A stretch of 64,000 nt of DNA from Ligula intestinalis (lineage: Eukaryota; Platyhelminthes; Cestoda; Diphyllobothriidea; Diphyllobothriidae): the NCBI GenBank assembly GCA_036362985.1, contig JAYGXS010000002.1:87296297-87360296 (forward strand), in the 5' to 3' direction. The notes beneath the pieces are model-generated. The model had not been told where the DNA came from and ran no database searches. It saw only the letters and a program-made list of their open reading frames with translations. Positions 1 to 12,600 of this stretch are shown here, piece by piece (the first letter of the stretch is position 1; the number at the start of each line of letters is the position of its first letter). Position numbers and translations under genes: made by a program.

Positions 1-429
1 AGTGATCGCATCTGCTCATTCTGAGAGGTTTTTTTGTCAGCCAAACAGGACTGCCCGTTATTGGGTAAAAATATCCTGCAAAACAATCAAATGTAATTCT
101 GCAGGCGGCGCAGGTTGAGTCGGTTCGTTTTCCCATGAACTCGTGGTGTTTTTTTTAACGCAGAACTCACATATGAGCGGAACTTCACAGTTGTCTGGGC
201 ATCTGAGTAGTCTCATTCAGTTAATTACCGTTTATCCTATCAGAGGACAGTGACTAGAAAATGCGTATCACTATAGCTAAAAACCACGCCATTGGAAAGT
301 TGACGTCGAACACGCTAAAAAAGCGTCAATCATTGGTGCTCTTTCACCCGACCACTATCGTAACTCATCTATCCCGCTTTGCCTTGGGTCCCGCCAGAGG
401 CCCTGACAGCGGTAATAGCTGGAGTATAG

Positions 430-575
430 GCAGATATTATTGCCGGCAAAGCCAGAAGAGACTTAAATGGCCATTTCTAGCTTATTAGCCGTCGTCAGCC
501 CGTCATACCCAGACCCACGTATTGTCCCACCTGAGGGTCGAACTCGCGACCTTTTTGATTAAATTCAAACGTCAG
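430..575 (-). repeat. tRNA-derived SINE, family A
   Basis: On the minus strand a B-box-like GAGTTCGACCCTC is followed by a body containing GACGACGGCTAATAAG, CCAGAAATGGCCA-type sequence and GCTTTGCCGGCAAT. The same body occurs at 11880-12010, 44990-45130 and twice around 52440-52690. The promoter end resembles a tRNA, but the remainder does not fold as one. Confidence 0.65.
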
Positions 576-1849
576 TCCCCGTACCCCAGCAGTCTCCACC
601 TAACACCAGGGTGATCTCGCTTACTCTAGTATCCTTGATTGCCTGTTTTCCTCTTGGTGATTCGCTAGAAAATTGGTTCATGGTGTGAACCGTTCGTATC
701 ACCAGAGAACAGACCCAATGCAAAATATGTCTTCGCACTCGATAAGCCTCCTTGTACGGGGTGACGGCAGACGTGCAGAGAGAGGTTACGCTGTGAGTGT
801 TGCTTTAGGTATCCTGACAGGTCGGTGGCTCCGAAGATGTCCGGCGAAGCCCATACGTGAATTCAAAGTCATTTGACGATATTGACGAGATGTCGGGATG
901 TAGGTAACAAAGCCGTTGCCTTGCAGCGAGCCATCTATGGACGCATGCATTCTGTTGAAATTGAAGGTATCTGCTCCATATCTTGCCGCCATGTATGAGG
1001 TCTTCCAATTAGGCGTAAAGCCTTTGTAGGTATTCTGATTGATTTGCAGTTGCTCGAAAGAGATGTGCTCATAAACAGACGTTTTTTTCACCTCGTGTGC
1101 ACTAATCGCGCCGGTACAGTCTGAATTCGGTATTTGGACACCTTTCCTGCCAATTCACCATCAGCATTTTGGGGGACAATTGAAACGAAATAACTTGAGT
1201 GTCCTTGCCTAATTTTCGTTAACAGTTCACGCATCTGACTCTTACATGTAGATTGTTAAAAGGATGGATCTGTTCATCGTAGTCTTCGTATTGGGGTAAA
1301 CGCTGCGACAATACCAGGTAGAGTGTGAAAGCCTGCCTCAGTTCTGACTAGATTTTAAAGTTCGATTAGCGTCTTCTTTCTTGATATTTTTGCGTCCTAT
1401 TCAAATTGACGCTAGATTCAGGACATTTATCAGATGGGCGGGGTCGATACTGAGTCACTGTTATCTCCATGCTAGTTGTCAGGCCGAAGTATGAGCAACC
1501 GGGATTCAAAAATCTACACTGTGCAGCAGATGCTCTTTCGTACAGTTAGCCGCAAACACGAGCTCGTGACTGCTTTTCGTAAAATTTCTCGCGGATGCCT
1601 GTATCGTTGGGTATTAAATAGCTTTTCGTCAGGCTGATAGTCGATATTTATTCGTGGCTTCTCCTCAAGGCATGGATTATGGAGTTGCTTGAATTCTGTC
1701 AAAGTGGCAAATCCGCAGTTGGGACCCAAAGCGACAGTTCAAGGAACGCCAACGGGTCCCTAATCATCGTTATGAATGCAGGACTGCATCTACAACAATC
1801 TGAAAACCCTCCTTCAATCTCCACGAGCCTGTTTTTCCTCACTGTTGCT
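576..1849. other. No gene recognised
   Basis: Small ORFs on both strands, none with a recognisable domain. Probably decayed repeat or intergenic sequence in the 3' flank of beta-TrCP. Confidence 0.4.
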
Positions 1850-2010
1850 AGACGGCCTCCTAAAAATCCACTCTCTGAAGGGTGGCCTGGACTACCTTTC
1901 AGTTTACTGTGTCTTCTGATTACGACCATTGCCAATACGAAATCCTTACATATTCTGCCCAACCAGGTATCCTCTTTGCGATACCTTTATGGTACTCAGG
2001 CATTCGCTCT
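1850..2010 (+). mobile_element. LINE reverse-transcriptase fragment
   Basis: A stretch reading GWPGLP/GLDY-like, then CVF-LRPLP and YLYGTQ with frame changes is the same segment as the 3' part of the LINE relic at 19900-20110 (shared GTGTTTTCCGATT-like and ACCAAGGTAGCTTCTTT-like sequence). It is a short, strongly diverged relic. Confidence 0.5.
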
Positions 2011-2034
2011 TCATCTTGAAAATCTTGTATTAGG

Positions 2035-2172
2035 AGGGGTTGGTAGATTTGGATAATTCATCTGACCCAATTGAGAGAAATTCGTGGCCTCGGTGTGATT
2101 CGAACCCACTTCAGCGGGGCAAAGGTTTTAGCACAGTCAACGCTCTACCAACTGAATTAAGAATGCACACCG
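2035..2172 (-). repeat. tRNA-derived SINE, family B
   Basis: The plus strand reads TGACCCAATTG-tail, then the reverse complement of a B-box (GTGATTCGAACCC) and of an A-box (CAACGCTCTACCAACTGA). Relatives are at 5310-5430, 7376-7570, 19295-19430 and 25690-25895. The tRNA-like head lacks a full cloverleaf, so it is not called a tRNA gene. Confidence 0.65.
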
Positions 2173-2879
2173 AAAGCCTTGAAGTTAATCACATTTGGGT
2201 CAATATTCACAACTGGCTCAACTAAAGCTCTGTTCCCTAAAATTCGTAAACTTTTTATGATATCTGTTGTTTACTTTCTTATAACACACGCTAATCTCTA
2301 ATCTGGCAATCTACTGATGCTTGCATTCTTTTCTTTATCCTCTGTTTTTCTCCCATTTAACTTTCCGGCTTAGTTTAAAAGAAGACTTGATGATTTTAAA
2401 GCCATCCTCTGAATGCTTTCTTCAGTTGCCAGTGTTCTCTGTGTTTTATTGTTATTATAATACAAAGAAACTTATCAATAGTCAAGCACTTCGCTGATCG
2501 CAATCTTGGTGATGTTGTCCATGCCTTCTACTTTGACCTAGTTACTGCGAAGCCTTCCCATCCCATGCACCGAGACTTCCGACATATATCAGCGTTCTCT
2601 ATTGTCATTCCTATCACGCCATCTGAGGTATAAAGGGAATGAAATACAGAGACTGATATCAGAACAGTCGCCAGAACAAGTGTGCATTTTATGGAAACCA
2701 TTTGATTCTTTTGTATTGTGTCAATTTATCATCCAGTCTTAGTGAAGGGAGCCATTTTGTTGAAACTTTTGGAGTTTCCTTTTAAAATAAAGCGTATTGT
2801 TATTGGGGAATTCTATTCCGATATCTTTCAGATCCAAAACAGGTCGGAGAAGAATTACCCCAATGACATATAGTCCCGG

Positions 2880-3010
2880 CCAAAAACCGACAACACGGCG
2901 GACCCCTGGTTGAAGGGTTAGAGCGTTCACCTCTGGCCGGAGAGACGCGAGTTCGAAACGCGAGTGGCGTGGCGATTTCCGCTGCTACACCGGAGTTGAG
3001 CTACCACCAC
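2880..3010 (+). repeat. tRNA-derived SINE, family C
   Basis: The tRNA-like head GGTTGAAGGGTTAGAGCG...GAGTTCGAAACGC is followed by GTGGCG-GATTTCCGCTGCTACAC and a CCGGAGTTGAG tail. A second copy lies inverted at 10130-10235. Confidence 0.6.
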
Positions 3011-3283
3011 CTGATGACGCCCAAAAGGCAGAAAAGATTCGTGAGTTTGCTCTCTGTTTGTCTTTAAAATACCATTGTTACTAAAATCGTATTGTATTCT
3101 TGCTTCCTCTGTCTCTTTACTTCGTCAATTTGGCCCAACGTTTCCACAAAGTCCTGCCTCTGTACTCGCCTATGGACATCTGAAGATCAAAATCCGCCGA
3201 AGCTATGAGTCACATGATTCATCTTTTTTAGAGATGAGTGCGCAGGTAGGCAACTAGGTTCTGCCTTCTGACCGCTTCGTGTT

Positions 3284-3297
3284 CCCCCCCCCCCCCC
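3284..3297. repeat. Poly-C run (14)
   Basis: Fourteen consecutive C. Homopolymer G/C runs of 11-14 recur in the window (15736, 24715, 48679, 59332). Confidence 0.9.
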
Positions 3298-5300
3298 GCT
3301 CTCATCAGTTGCATTTTTTGACATCAATTACCTAGGCAAACTTGTTAAGTAGGCCAGGCAAACGGACATCTACACGTATTGTCGACGAGCCCATCGCGAT
3401 ATAAATTATTTGTCACTCAAATGTTCTAAATTTGTGGCCAAGTTTTACGACAGTTGAGACGTGAACGCAAGCACGAGGACAAAAAGTCAGAGGACAAAGA
3501 GAATGCGTCCATAAATTCTCAAATAACGTTTCGCAGATGGTCATCAGTGTGTACGTTTTACGCTCCTAAACTGCCGGGAATAAAAACTGTATCAGTTTAG
3601 CCGAATGACAGCCAGTCATGTTACCACGTGTCGTATTTTTTAGAAGCGCAAAAAATGAAGCGCATTGGGAAACCGACATTTCAGAGTGATCATGTGCCGC
3701 TATAATCAATATGACAGCACCACCTAAGTGATTCCTCTTGATCTAAAACTCGCCCAGAAGTTCGGTAAACCTTTTATGAGCTAAGTCTGCTAAAATTAGT
3801 TCCAGACTTTAGTTTGGCCCACACGGAGCTTACTACTCCTGTGCTCTTGCAGCCGACCAGCTTCTCGTCCTGGTCACCTTAGAATAGCACAGTAATTATC
3901 TGCAATGTCCCACAACTAGATGCATATGTGGTTTGCAGTTGATACTCTGGGCGAAAGTAGGGCATCGACCAGAGCCGTATGACGTCGGTCGACTTCCCAC
4001 TGGATCACTTGCTAACACAAATTGGGACTTCCAGAGTTTCGGCACGCTGTTCAAGCGATAACGAAGTTGTTATTTGAACATCGCATTCCTAAAAAACATT
4101 ATATCCTTACAGTTGTTCGTTTCAAAGTTCTCTTTTTCTCAGAGAATAATCGCCATTTGTGTAAGCACAAGCGATGCTTTCATCTCAGCCCACCCCGATG
4201 TATTTGCCGTGCGTGGAGTCGAGGAGGGCTCTTTTATGGAAACTGGAACCGAAATAATTCAAATCATAGTATATAAGGCGGAAGAACGTGCTCTGGGACC
4301 AGTATTTTATGTGCCCGACACTCATGCGTGGCGGAGCGAACAATGGAAACTCAAGGTCATCCCCGGCAGAGCTGACTTAATCACGCAGTGAGCTATGCAT
4401 TTTCATTCCTTGACAATGGCCTCGAGCTAGAGTCCGAAATGTCGGGCAAATAAAATACTTGTCCCAGAGAACTTTCTTCAGCCTTCTATTCAATTACCTG
4501 GGCATCGAATATTCTCGACCATTAAGAATATCATAGTATATACTCCAATAGGACTGTAGTCCAAGTTAAGCGCTATTGGCAAGGAACTAACACATCGCAA
4601 CATTAATTCTGTCAGGCATGGACGGAGGTTGCTTTTGACCGTCTTGAATGCTGAAAACGAGAAATGCTCACCTGTTTCAGGCAGTTCTCCTTGATGTCGC
4701 ATAGTGCATGTCTCAGAAACTCGGTCAAATAGCACCGTACTGGGCCAGGACATCATAGAGTTGAGGCACATAATTACACCTATAGCGCTATCTATACAAA
4801 GACTGCCCAAATTAAATAAAAAATGCTTAATTGTCCCTGTTGCGTACAGACGACTTACCTCCTGCTGCCTCGAATAATGGGTATAAACGTGAATCTGGAA
4901 TCTCAGGTGATAAGTTATCCTTCTCAGTACTCTAAGGCGAATCTAGGAGGGGTCCCAATTAACTGCTGGTAAATCTATTAGGCAAATACATGGTAAAGGC
5001 GCCTAGAAGTCAAAGGAGCAGTTATAGCTGCACTTGAACAAAATTATCCTCCAACTTTATCCCAAGAATAGATAAACACGGTCATATTGGGATTAGAAAG
5101 ACGATAGCTAAAAGTTATTTTCAGCCTTGTTCGCTGCAGAAACGCCTGGCAAAAAGGGGCGATCGTCTAACCTTTTGACTTTCGTCAAGCACAGCTTTTA
5201 CCTCGGCCGCTCACTATTTTGTCACAAGCGTCTGTAACCGACTTCGAGCACATTATAGGCCCTGTTTTTCCAGGCATACTGGGTATCGGTAGGGAGATTT
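3298..5300. other. No gene recognised; two orphan ORFs
   Basis: Contains a 105-codon plus ORF at 4074-4391 and a 106-codon minus ORF at 4490-4810. Neither shows a domain I recognise, and flanking splice or promoter support is lacking. Confidence 0.4.
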
Positions 5301-5309
5301 TGAGATATT

Positions 5310-5432
5310 TGAATAGTTTATTTGACCCACTTGTGAAAAACTTGGCAACCTCAGTGGGATTCGAACCCATGCCAGAAAGGGAAGAGCTTTATTACAGCCA
5401 ACGTTTTAGCCAACTGATCTACGAGGCACCTC
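5310..5432 (-). repeat. tRNA-derived SINE, family B
   Basis: Tail TTTGACCCACTTGTGAAAAA, then reverse complements of a B-box (GTGGGATTCGAACCC) and an A-box region (TAGCCAACTGATCTACGAGG). Confidence 0.65.
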
Positions 5433-5725
5433 GCGTTTTTTGCGTGAATTTTATTGCCTCGTGGAAATTACCCAAAAGGAGGAAGTGTAGATGGGTTTTG
5501 CTATCGAAAGATGCTTGAGTGTCTTATTTTTTCGAAAAGTAAGCAATTGTGTAAATCATTAGGTATGCTTCCCTGCCAGCACAGACGGACAGGGAATCCG
5601 TGGATGAAGAATATTGATTTACAAATTATACTGATAGTACCCATTTTTCAAAATATTCTATCTTATTAATGGATTATTAATAACCTTGTCCTAAGACGAA
5701 ACAAGCAATTTAGGAGTTTAAATTT

Positions 5726-5875
5726 AGAAAACGGGTTGTCCCGCCGCGAAAACGTTTTTTTCCGGGGTGGAGGAATACGGGCTGAAATCCCGTTATTAGC
5801 CTCGTTCAACTCCTATTCCCCCACCCCTGAAGACGTTTTTCGTTTTATCATTTTAAGCCCGTAAATTGATTTTTT
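5726..5875. repeat. Imperfect inverted repeat (MITE-like)
   Basis: Arms of about 30 bases, 5750-5780 (AAAACG then T-run, CCGGGGTGGAGGAATA) and 5811-5840 (TATTCCCCCACCCC...GACGTTTTT), surround an inner hairpin ACGGG-CTGAAAT-CCCGT at 5777-5793. Weaker complementarity continues outward (ACGGG against CCCGT). There is no coding capacity. Confidence 0.6.
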
Positions 5876-6728
5876 AAGGAGAACATTATTAATAATTTAT
5901 TGGTAGAAGGTGGATTTTGATAACAGTCGTGTTTGCCTCGTGGACGTGCATTCTCGCCGGATGTCTTACATAGCAGCCCGGATGAAAGCTTGGGACGCTG
6001 CAAGCTCATTTATTTTTAATTCTTTGATTATAGCCTAGTTCTACTAACAGCAGCATTAAAATTGCTTTATTAGCCACGCATAATTCCAATCCACCTTACC
6101 TTAAACTCTAATTGGCTGTAACTTCATTATCCAGTTTTTACACTAATGTACCCCTTAATTTTATGCAGTCGAGTCTCTTAGATTAGACTTGCGAAGATAA
6201 CAGCAGCCGCGCTTCGAATGTCCTCCCCCGCACAAACACGCGAGATGTTCTCCGGACGCTATGTGTGACAGACTGACATCGGGCTCAGATGGATGAGTGA
6301 TGAGCGAGAATGCGGTTTGATGCTGCGGGCAGTTGACTATCACTTAAAACGTAGCTCGCACTCAAGTCACCGCATCAACCTGTTTGGAGCATAACTTGGA
6401 CATAAACAAAATAGATGGCCGAAGCTGTCGCGTGCAAAACCCGGAGTTATTAGTTGCTTACGAGCCTGTCTGGACACTGGACCGACACAAAGCTTGATCA
6501 TGGGACTTTCAACGGCTGCATCAATCATCTACCCAGCTTACCCAGCATGTTCTTCCGATCAATTCCGTGGTGGACAAGGAGGCTTGTAAGCGCATAATTC
6601 CATCAGCTATACTTATTGCAAATATAAGATGCATGTCGTCCCACTTAGATATTGTTACAGAATAGGTAATACCTTGCTTATTCATTAGTAATGGACCACT
6701 GACACAATTATAGGATAAAGCAATGTGG

Positions 6729-7212
6729 CACCAGTACTACTACACTTCTTGTTGGGATTGAGGGGATATGAACCTTGTGCTGACTTTAACCAGCGTCAAT
6801 TCTGAATTACAATACAGACTGAAATGGTACCAGCGAACCCATTACTCAGATGCACCCTAGCAGTAACATTAGAAATAGCAGTAGTGGTTGTTTAGCAGAA
6901 CGAGGCCTGGCTTCTTAGAATCAGGCTAGACGCCTACTAGAGGTGAGTGAGAGTAGACAGTGCAGCAGCACCGGCGTAAAGTCTACTGTCACTATATACT
7001 AAGTTTAGGTGGTGGTTACGGCTGCGGCCTACGCCCCCTCTCTGTGCGGCCATCTCGACTTGTCTTGCCTCCGTTTACATGCATTTGATGGGTTTGAGTG
7101 GAGTAGGTAGGGGCGCACCTCCCATCACTATACCTGACCAAAGTCACCATCCCTGCTCTTAGGCAAATGGTGGACATCTTCGCTTGCGATGGTCAAACTA
7201 ACACACGAGGCA
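6729..7212 (+). repeat. Dispersed repeat D, copy 1
   Basis: Starts at the GCACCAGTACTACTAC block, includes TTGAGGGGATATGA, GTCTACTGTCAC and ends near GGTGGACATC plus AACTAACACAC. These blocks recur in the same order at 20826-21690, 22826-23290, 46378-47235 and inverted at 53175-53815. This copy is 5'-shortened. It has no ORF of note. Confidence 0.7.
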
Positions 7213-7375
7213 CCTATCGGAAATCGTGAGTTGAATCACATTTGGGTCCACTCTTCTGCAATATATGGAGTCCACCGATTCTGATAGAGTAAGCTGATTA
7301 CCCAAACTGTATTTCCTAAGTTATCAGTATAGATACCAGCACGTGACAATCAGAAACAAATAATTAGTAGGAAGA

Positions 7376-7570
7376 GAAGGAGGGGTCTCACAGATTTGCA
7401 TAATTCATTTGACCCACCCTTCATAGCTCGACGGTGTTGTTAAACTCGTGACTCACGGTGGGGGCCTCATAGGTCAGTTGGCCAGAGCGTTAACTGTACT
7501 TAAGCCTTTCCCTTGCTAGCGTGCATTCAAATCCCACCAAGTTTTTCACAAGGGGTTCAAATGAAATATT
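7376..7570. repeat. SINE family B, head-to-head pair
   Basis: A minus-oriented tail (CATTTGACCCACC, 7376-7425) is followed by a plus-oriented tRNA-like head (GGTCAGTTGGCCAGAGCGTT...TTCAAATCCCACC) and its own tail TTTTTCACAAGGGGTTCAAA to 7570. Confidence 0.6.
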
Positions 7571-8282
7571 TGGTACCAATGAAACTTTAAGAAATGACAC
7601 CCTAGTAGACTAAATCCTTTCAGGAGACAACTTAACTCTCTTTGAAATTAAAGGGCATGTAACGGGGATTTGGCTTTACCTCCTATGCGGGCACACATTC
7701 GAGTTCGCATCCGCAAGACCATTTTGATGTTTGGTATCTTAAGCTTAACTTGATGTTTAATTCTCGCTTGCAGGAGATTACAGTAAACTACACACCTACA
7801 GCTTGTGGAACAGACGCCATAATAATTGGTTTGAAGATATTTCAAAGAGGTGGCCACATTCCCTTAACGTTTGGATTTGATCGTGCAACCCACAACACCG
7901 GGACACAGCGTAAACTATCGATTTGTTGCCAGGATCGATCGTACTGGCCTTCGGGACTATCCACATGAAACAGCGATTTAAACCTCTGTAGCTGACGCCC
8001 AGCAATGCTGTGTCCGTTGTCCTTGTTTAAGGCGAGCTGTCACTAGGTCGTCCGCGTACGTAATGAACGCTTCCAGACCCGCTGACCTATTTAATATTTG
8101 ACCGACGCTCTACTCAGCACACACACATACGTGCGTCCAAAGAGTCACGGCTGATCGGGCGCCATTTGAACATGCCCTCCCTTCCCCCCAACCCCTCAGC
8201 TGATACAGCATATGCAATCAGACACAACACCCCCAGGTACTGCCGCACGCAACAACGGTAAAGACGGACTACCGTTGCAGGC

Positions 8283-8620
8283 CACATATCTTTGCATTTA
8301 TTCCTTCACCTGCTCCTGTAGAGCGGGATATATTGGCCGAACAACGCGACGTCTAAAGAGTAGGTTACACGAAGACATACCTGCCTGACTCGACAACCAA
8401 GAAAATCAATCGATTTCAAGTTCAATCCTCGCACACTTGATCGATACGAACCACCGAGTTGACGCGAGAGGAGCCTTGCACATACCAGGCACCAAAACAC
8501 TACTCTAAAGGCCTGCGCAAACGGGTTCTGGCAACAGCCAAAGGAGTGGCAATCCGTTTATCAAAACCCACTCTCTGTTGTCAAAGGGTGCTGGTACACG
8601 CAGTTTGCCTCCCTCGGCCG
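8283..8620 (+). pseudogene. Penelope-like element GIY-YIG remnant
   Basis: The plus-strand translation gives [20 protein letters not shown] then an in-frame stop, then SISSSILAHLIDTNHRVDAR, the PLE-type GIY-YIG endonuclease core (family consensus seen in the other copies). The reverse transcriptase part is missing and the frame has stops, so it is a dead 3' fragment. Confidence 0.75.
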
Positions 8621-9134
8621 CCTACATGAGTGAATCCCACATCCTCCGAAACCCCGTCACACGAAACCACAGAGAGTAGGTGCATAGGGTGAAACTTTTG
8701 AGTGCTCACCAGGAGTCAGCATCAATCAAAGGGCATTCAATTCGGATTGTCGAAGTGGTTGCTGTGCACCATTAACAGAGTCGGACCGGCTAGGCAACCT
8801 GTCACACAGTAACAGCAAGCTACAGCCCCTGACGTTGCCGCTTTGTAGACGTACGCTTGCGCTGGTAGAATAAGTCGGAGCGCAAAAGCCCCTTGAACGA
8901 CAGAAGATACTGACCTCATTTTCGTTCACAATGTAATATAGCAGAGAAAAGGCGACCAACAATAAATGACAGTGGGTGGACGTACAGGGAGGCGGTAGGA
9001 AAAAAAAACACGGAACAAGTCTGAAGTTAAGTGAAGGCTAACGGTGGGGCTAGGGGGGCAATGGGGTTATGGACAAGGTGAGGTGCGTAGACCGGTGAAG
9101 GCAGTGTTAGTGAATAACGTAGCCCGGGGCTTCT
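8621..9134 (-). other. 3' flank / 3' UTR region of beta-TrCP
   Basis: The sequence immediately after the beta-TrCP stop codon. No recognisable element and no canonical polyadenylation hexamer close to the stop. Confidence 0.4.
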
Positions 9135-9630
9135 TCAGTGTCCATGATCTGGCGAGGGTGAGGACGAGATGTCATTCATGCGATCACCATTGGTGCCAAT
9201 GAACTCGAGGTGCGGTTGTCGTCGCTCCAACTGCTCATGCTGCTGAGAGAAACCCCGTGGCATACTTCCGTTGTCCTGAGAGGCAGAGTCGTGTTCATTG
9301 TCCCCAGTACCCATCGTGTTACCATTGGGCTCACTGGTCATGGCAGAGGATAAATTCGCCGGGTTTGTACTTTGGTTAGCGCCACCGTGCGCCGCCTGAC
9401 TACACCAGGGCGCGTCTGCAAAGCCATCATCACACTCCTCCTGGCCGACCGTCGGGCTGACAAAGTCCCAGATGATGATTGAGTCGTCGTGGGAGGAGGA
9501 GACAATCTGAAAGTCGTCGAACTGCAGACGGAAAACTCGGCCGGTGTGTTCATGGAGGGTTAGCATGCATAACTGATTAGTGCGGGATCTGGAGTTAAGC
9601 GCGGCTTTGAGGTTCCACACTTTGATTTTC
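9135..9630 (-). CDS. BTRC: beta-TrCP exon 7: WD40 blade 7 and C-terminal tail
   Basis: The acceptor TTTCAG precedes 9630; the first base completes the Gly codon of DGKIKVW. It encodes [20 protein letters not shown] then [10 protein letters not shown], the end of the propeller. A tail of about 110 residues rich in Ser, Asn, Gly and Gln follows to the TGA at 9135-9137. Vertebrate beta-TrCP has a much shorter tail. I saw no AATAAA in the 130 bases downstream. Confidence 0.93.
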
Positions 9631-12600
9631 CTGAAATTCAAAGAAGACGAGTGATTAATGTTGTAAATGTGACCAAGGCTGCGATATCACCGTCTGCGTT
9701 ACGCCAAGAAGTGCACTGAAAGCAGAAGTCTTCAAGATAACCTAGTACAACATAATTTAGAACAAGTGAACACGTACGAACAAGGTTGGACCAATTAGAT
9801 GGTGGTCACACGTAAGACACAACCTCATTGGCTGGCGCTTTAGTCTTTCGCTTGGCTGGCAGCTGGGCGCGGCATAAAACAATGCACTTGAGTGGGCAGA
9901 CCGACGGTCTCGCGTGGGAACGCCTCGGGCCCTAACAATTAACACTTCTTTTATCTGAAACTCACCATCTTCTCTCTACTGACTGTCTTCATACCCACTG
10001 GCGTCCAATTTTAAGAATCCGTTTCTGGGCAATAAACATGAATTGTGTAGGCATTACCGGCAGAACATTGGAACTTGTATGATACGTAGTTCGACCTCAT
10101 TAGGTCTCATGTGATGCAGATACCCAACTCCAGTGTAGCCGCGGAAATTGCCGCCACACTCGAGATTCTAATCCGCGTCTCTCCGGTCAGGGGCGAACGC
10201 CCTAACCATTGAGCTATCGGGCTCGACGTTTAGCCGGCTGTTGATCGGCGATCTAGATTAGTACATATGTGTACATCGATCAGGTGCAGGGCAGATGTGC
10301 CCTGCACCTGATCGATGTACACATAGGTACTAAACTTGAATTGGTCACCACTAGCTTGCGCTTTTGAAGTCCTAAGCCTTGGTTGAGGAGCATAAAGTTG
10401 GCATTCGAAACGAAATAACGGGTACATAGCAGGCTGAAAACCCACCCACGGGCCAATTTCTGAAAATGCCGTGAAATAGAACCAAGCATACTCTCAACTT
10501 AACCATCACACTAGATGCTTGGCGAGACAGCGATGACGAGCGCAACACCAGACTCTCCTCTGAAACCCACGATGTTTCGATTGTGCGCGCATGTGGTGAC
10601 TGACAAAGCCAAACCGGTGCCTGCGCGGATTACAGGCTGTTTTGCACACCAAGAACTGGATTTTAATGTGAGACCTAGCCTGGAGTCTGTAGAAAAACCT
10701 AGATATTTTGCTGGCTTGTAAACATGGCTTCTAGAGTGTCGTGATAGTAAAACAGCGTATCAGATAGTGGAGAATGCACAGCTCACGATCAGCCTCTCTC
10801 TCTCTTTCTCACTTTCCTATCCTATACACCAGCGGCCACACAGCGGACGCGTCTTCTTCGTCACGTTCCTACCCGCCCCACGATGGCCAAGGTTTGCTAC
10901 ACCAATCTCCTTATGTTGGATCAATCTCCCCCCTTTCGAACCTGTGTTTTTGTTTCTGACGGCACAGCCCCTCCCGGCCACTCTGCTCCGACTTCTCCTT
11001 TTCGCCGCAACCGGGAGGGGGACTTGATCCAATAAGAGCTACGACACACACACACACACACACACACACGACGACAGTTCCTCCGTCGAGTCCGACGATG
11101 GGCACCGCGTGCTCTAACAAGCCGCAGCAAACGCTGAAGCAAGCCGAAGCCGACACTGACGCAAGCTGCACTAAGGCTACAGCAGGCAGAAGCAACGCAA
11201 CGAACTACCGCGAACGAAACAGGAGTTAAAGCAAACTTGCGGAGAATCTGCCCACTCGCTCGCCACTCGCACTTCCGTTTCCGGTGTAAAGACAAAGTCA
11301 ATAAAACCGGGGATGAGGGAGTGTGTAGGTGGCCGGCGCGATAGTCACTCAACACGCGCACACTTGACTCAGCCAACTCGCTAGGTAGACTCCCGCCTGC
11401 GCGGGAGCACCATAAGGCCACATTAAGAAGGATCCATTACAGCCTGACTCTCAGTCCTCCACATCCTCCCACACGCACACAAAGACACACGCGTACAGGA
11501 GGGGCACACGCACACACCAGCGGTCTGAAGGAGCCCGTCAGCTGACTGCGGGTGAGTGAGTGGTGTGAAGGCTTCCGATAAGCACAGGTGCCACACAGGT
11601 GCCTTTCCCTGACTTGATATAGACAGACTTCAGCGAAACGCATAGTGCTCGCACAAACTAAATGAGCACACACACACGCACACACAAACGACACTAGAGG
11701 GCCGCATGAATCATGTGTGAAGTTTCGTCGATGGCTGAGTGAGTGAGTGTGTGACCGAATGAAGCTATGCATAGTTCAAGTGTGTGCAAAGTGGTGTGAT
11801 GTAATCCTGGGGCAGTGCCGCTTAACTGAAGGTTTGCGTGCGTGCATCGGATGTACCGGAAGGAAGGAGTGTGTGTAACGGGTGCTGATAGGGCGACAGG
11901 TCGCGGTTTCGAACCTCGGGTGGTGCCCCAGCTGGGACTCAGTGTGGCTGGCTGATGACGGCTAGTATATCGGAAATGTACATTCCGGTCTTTCTTGTCT
12001 GTCAATAAGGCAAAGATCACGAGATTAGGAGAATTTATTAATGCGTAGTTGCCAATGACCATGCAACGTTTATAATGAAATTTGACCTGGTACTTTAGCG
12101 TCTATTTAGTAACACTATTTTGATTCATTCAGTTTATTGAATGTTTTGAAAGCCTTTTACTTAGTTAAATCGTCATTTCAGTTAGGTTTATTCAGAGAAA
12201 TGGCCATTAGTTTTGGGGAAATTGGTAGAAGTCTCATATGGAAGGAATTTCCTATGCTATTACGAAAGAGAGAACCAAAGTACACTTTAATGTTGATGAT
12301 ACTAGGAAGGAACTGCAAAATAAGTAAAATAGGTATAGAAAATATCCCTTCCAGAACTGGAAAAATTTATCCGAAATTGTTCAGATTGAAGTGAAGCCAA
12401 CTTAAAGGGACCAAAGTTGCTTGCAGTAACATTGACGGTTTGTATTTTAAAAATTATGTTTAGATATTCTGTGAAGTTTTTTGCACAAAATGCAATAACA
12501 AGAGCATTTGTTTGAATAAACCAAGGAACCTCGAATGTCCTTCAATAAAAACCAAATGTCTAACATTTTTTCGCGAATTTAAGACAAAGAAGCCCTTATT

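Noticed and set aside
10921..11421. 166-codon minus ORF
   Set aside because: Its C-terminal third translates an (AC)n microsatellite (VCVCVC) and LINE 3' sequence; no family match.
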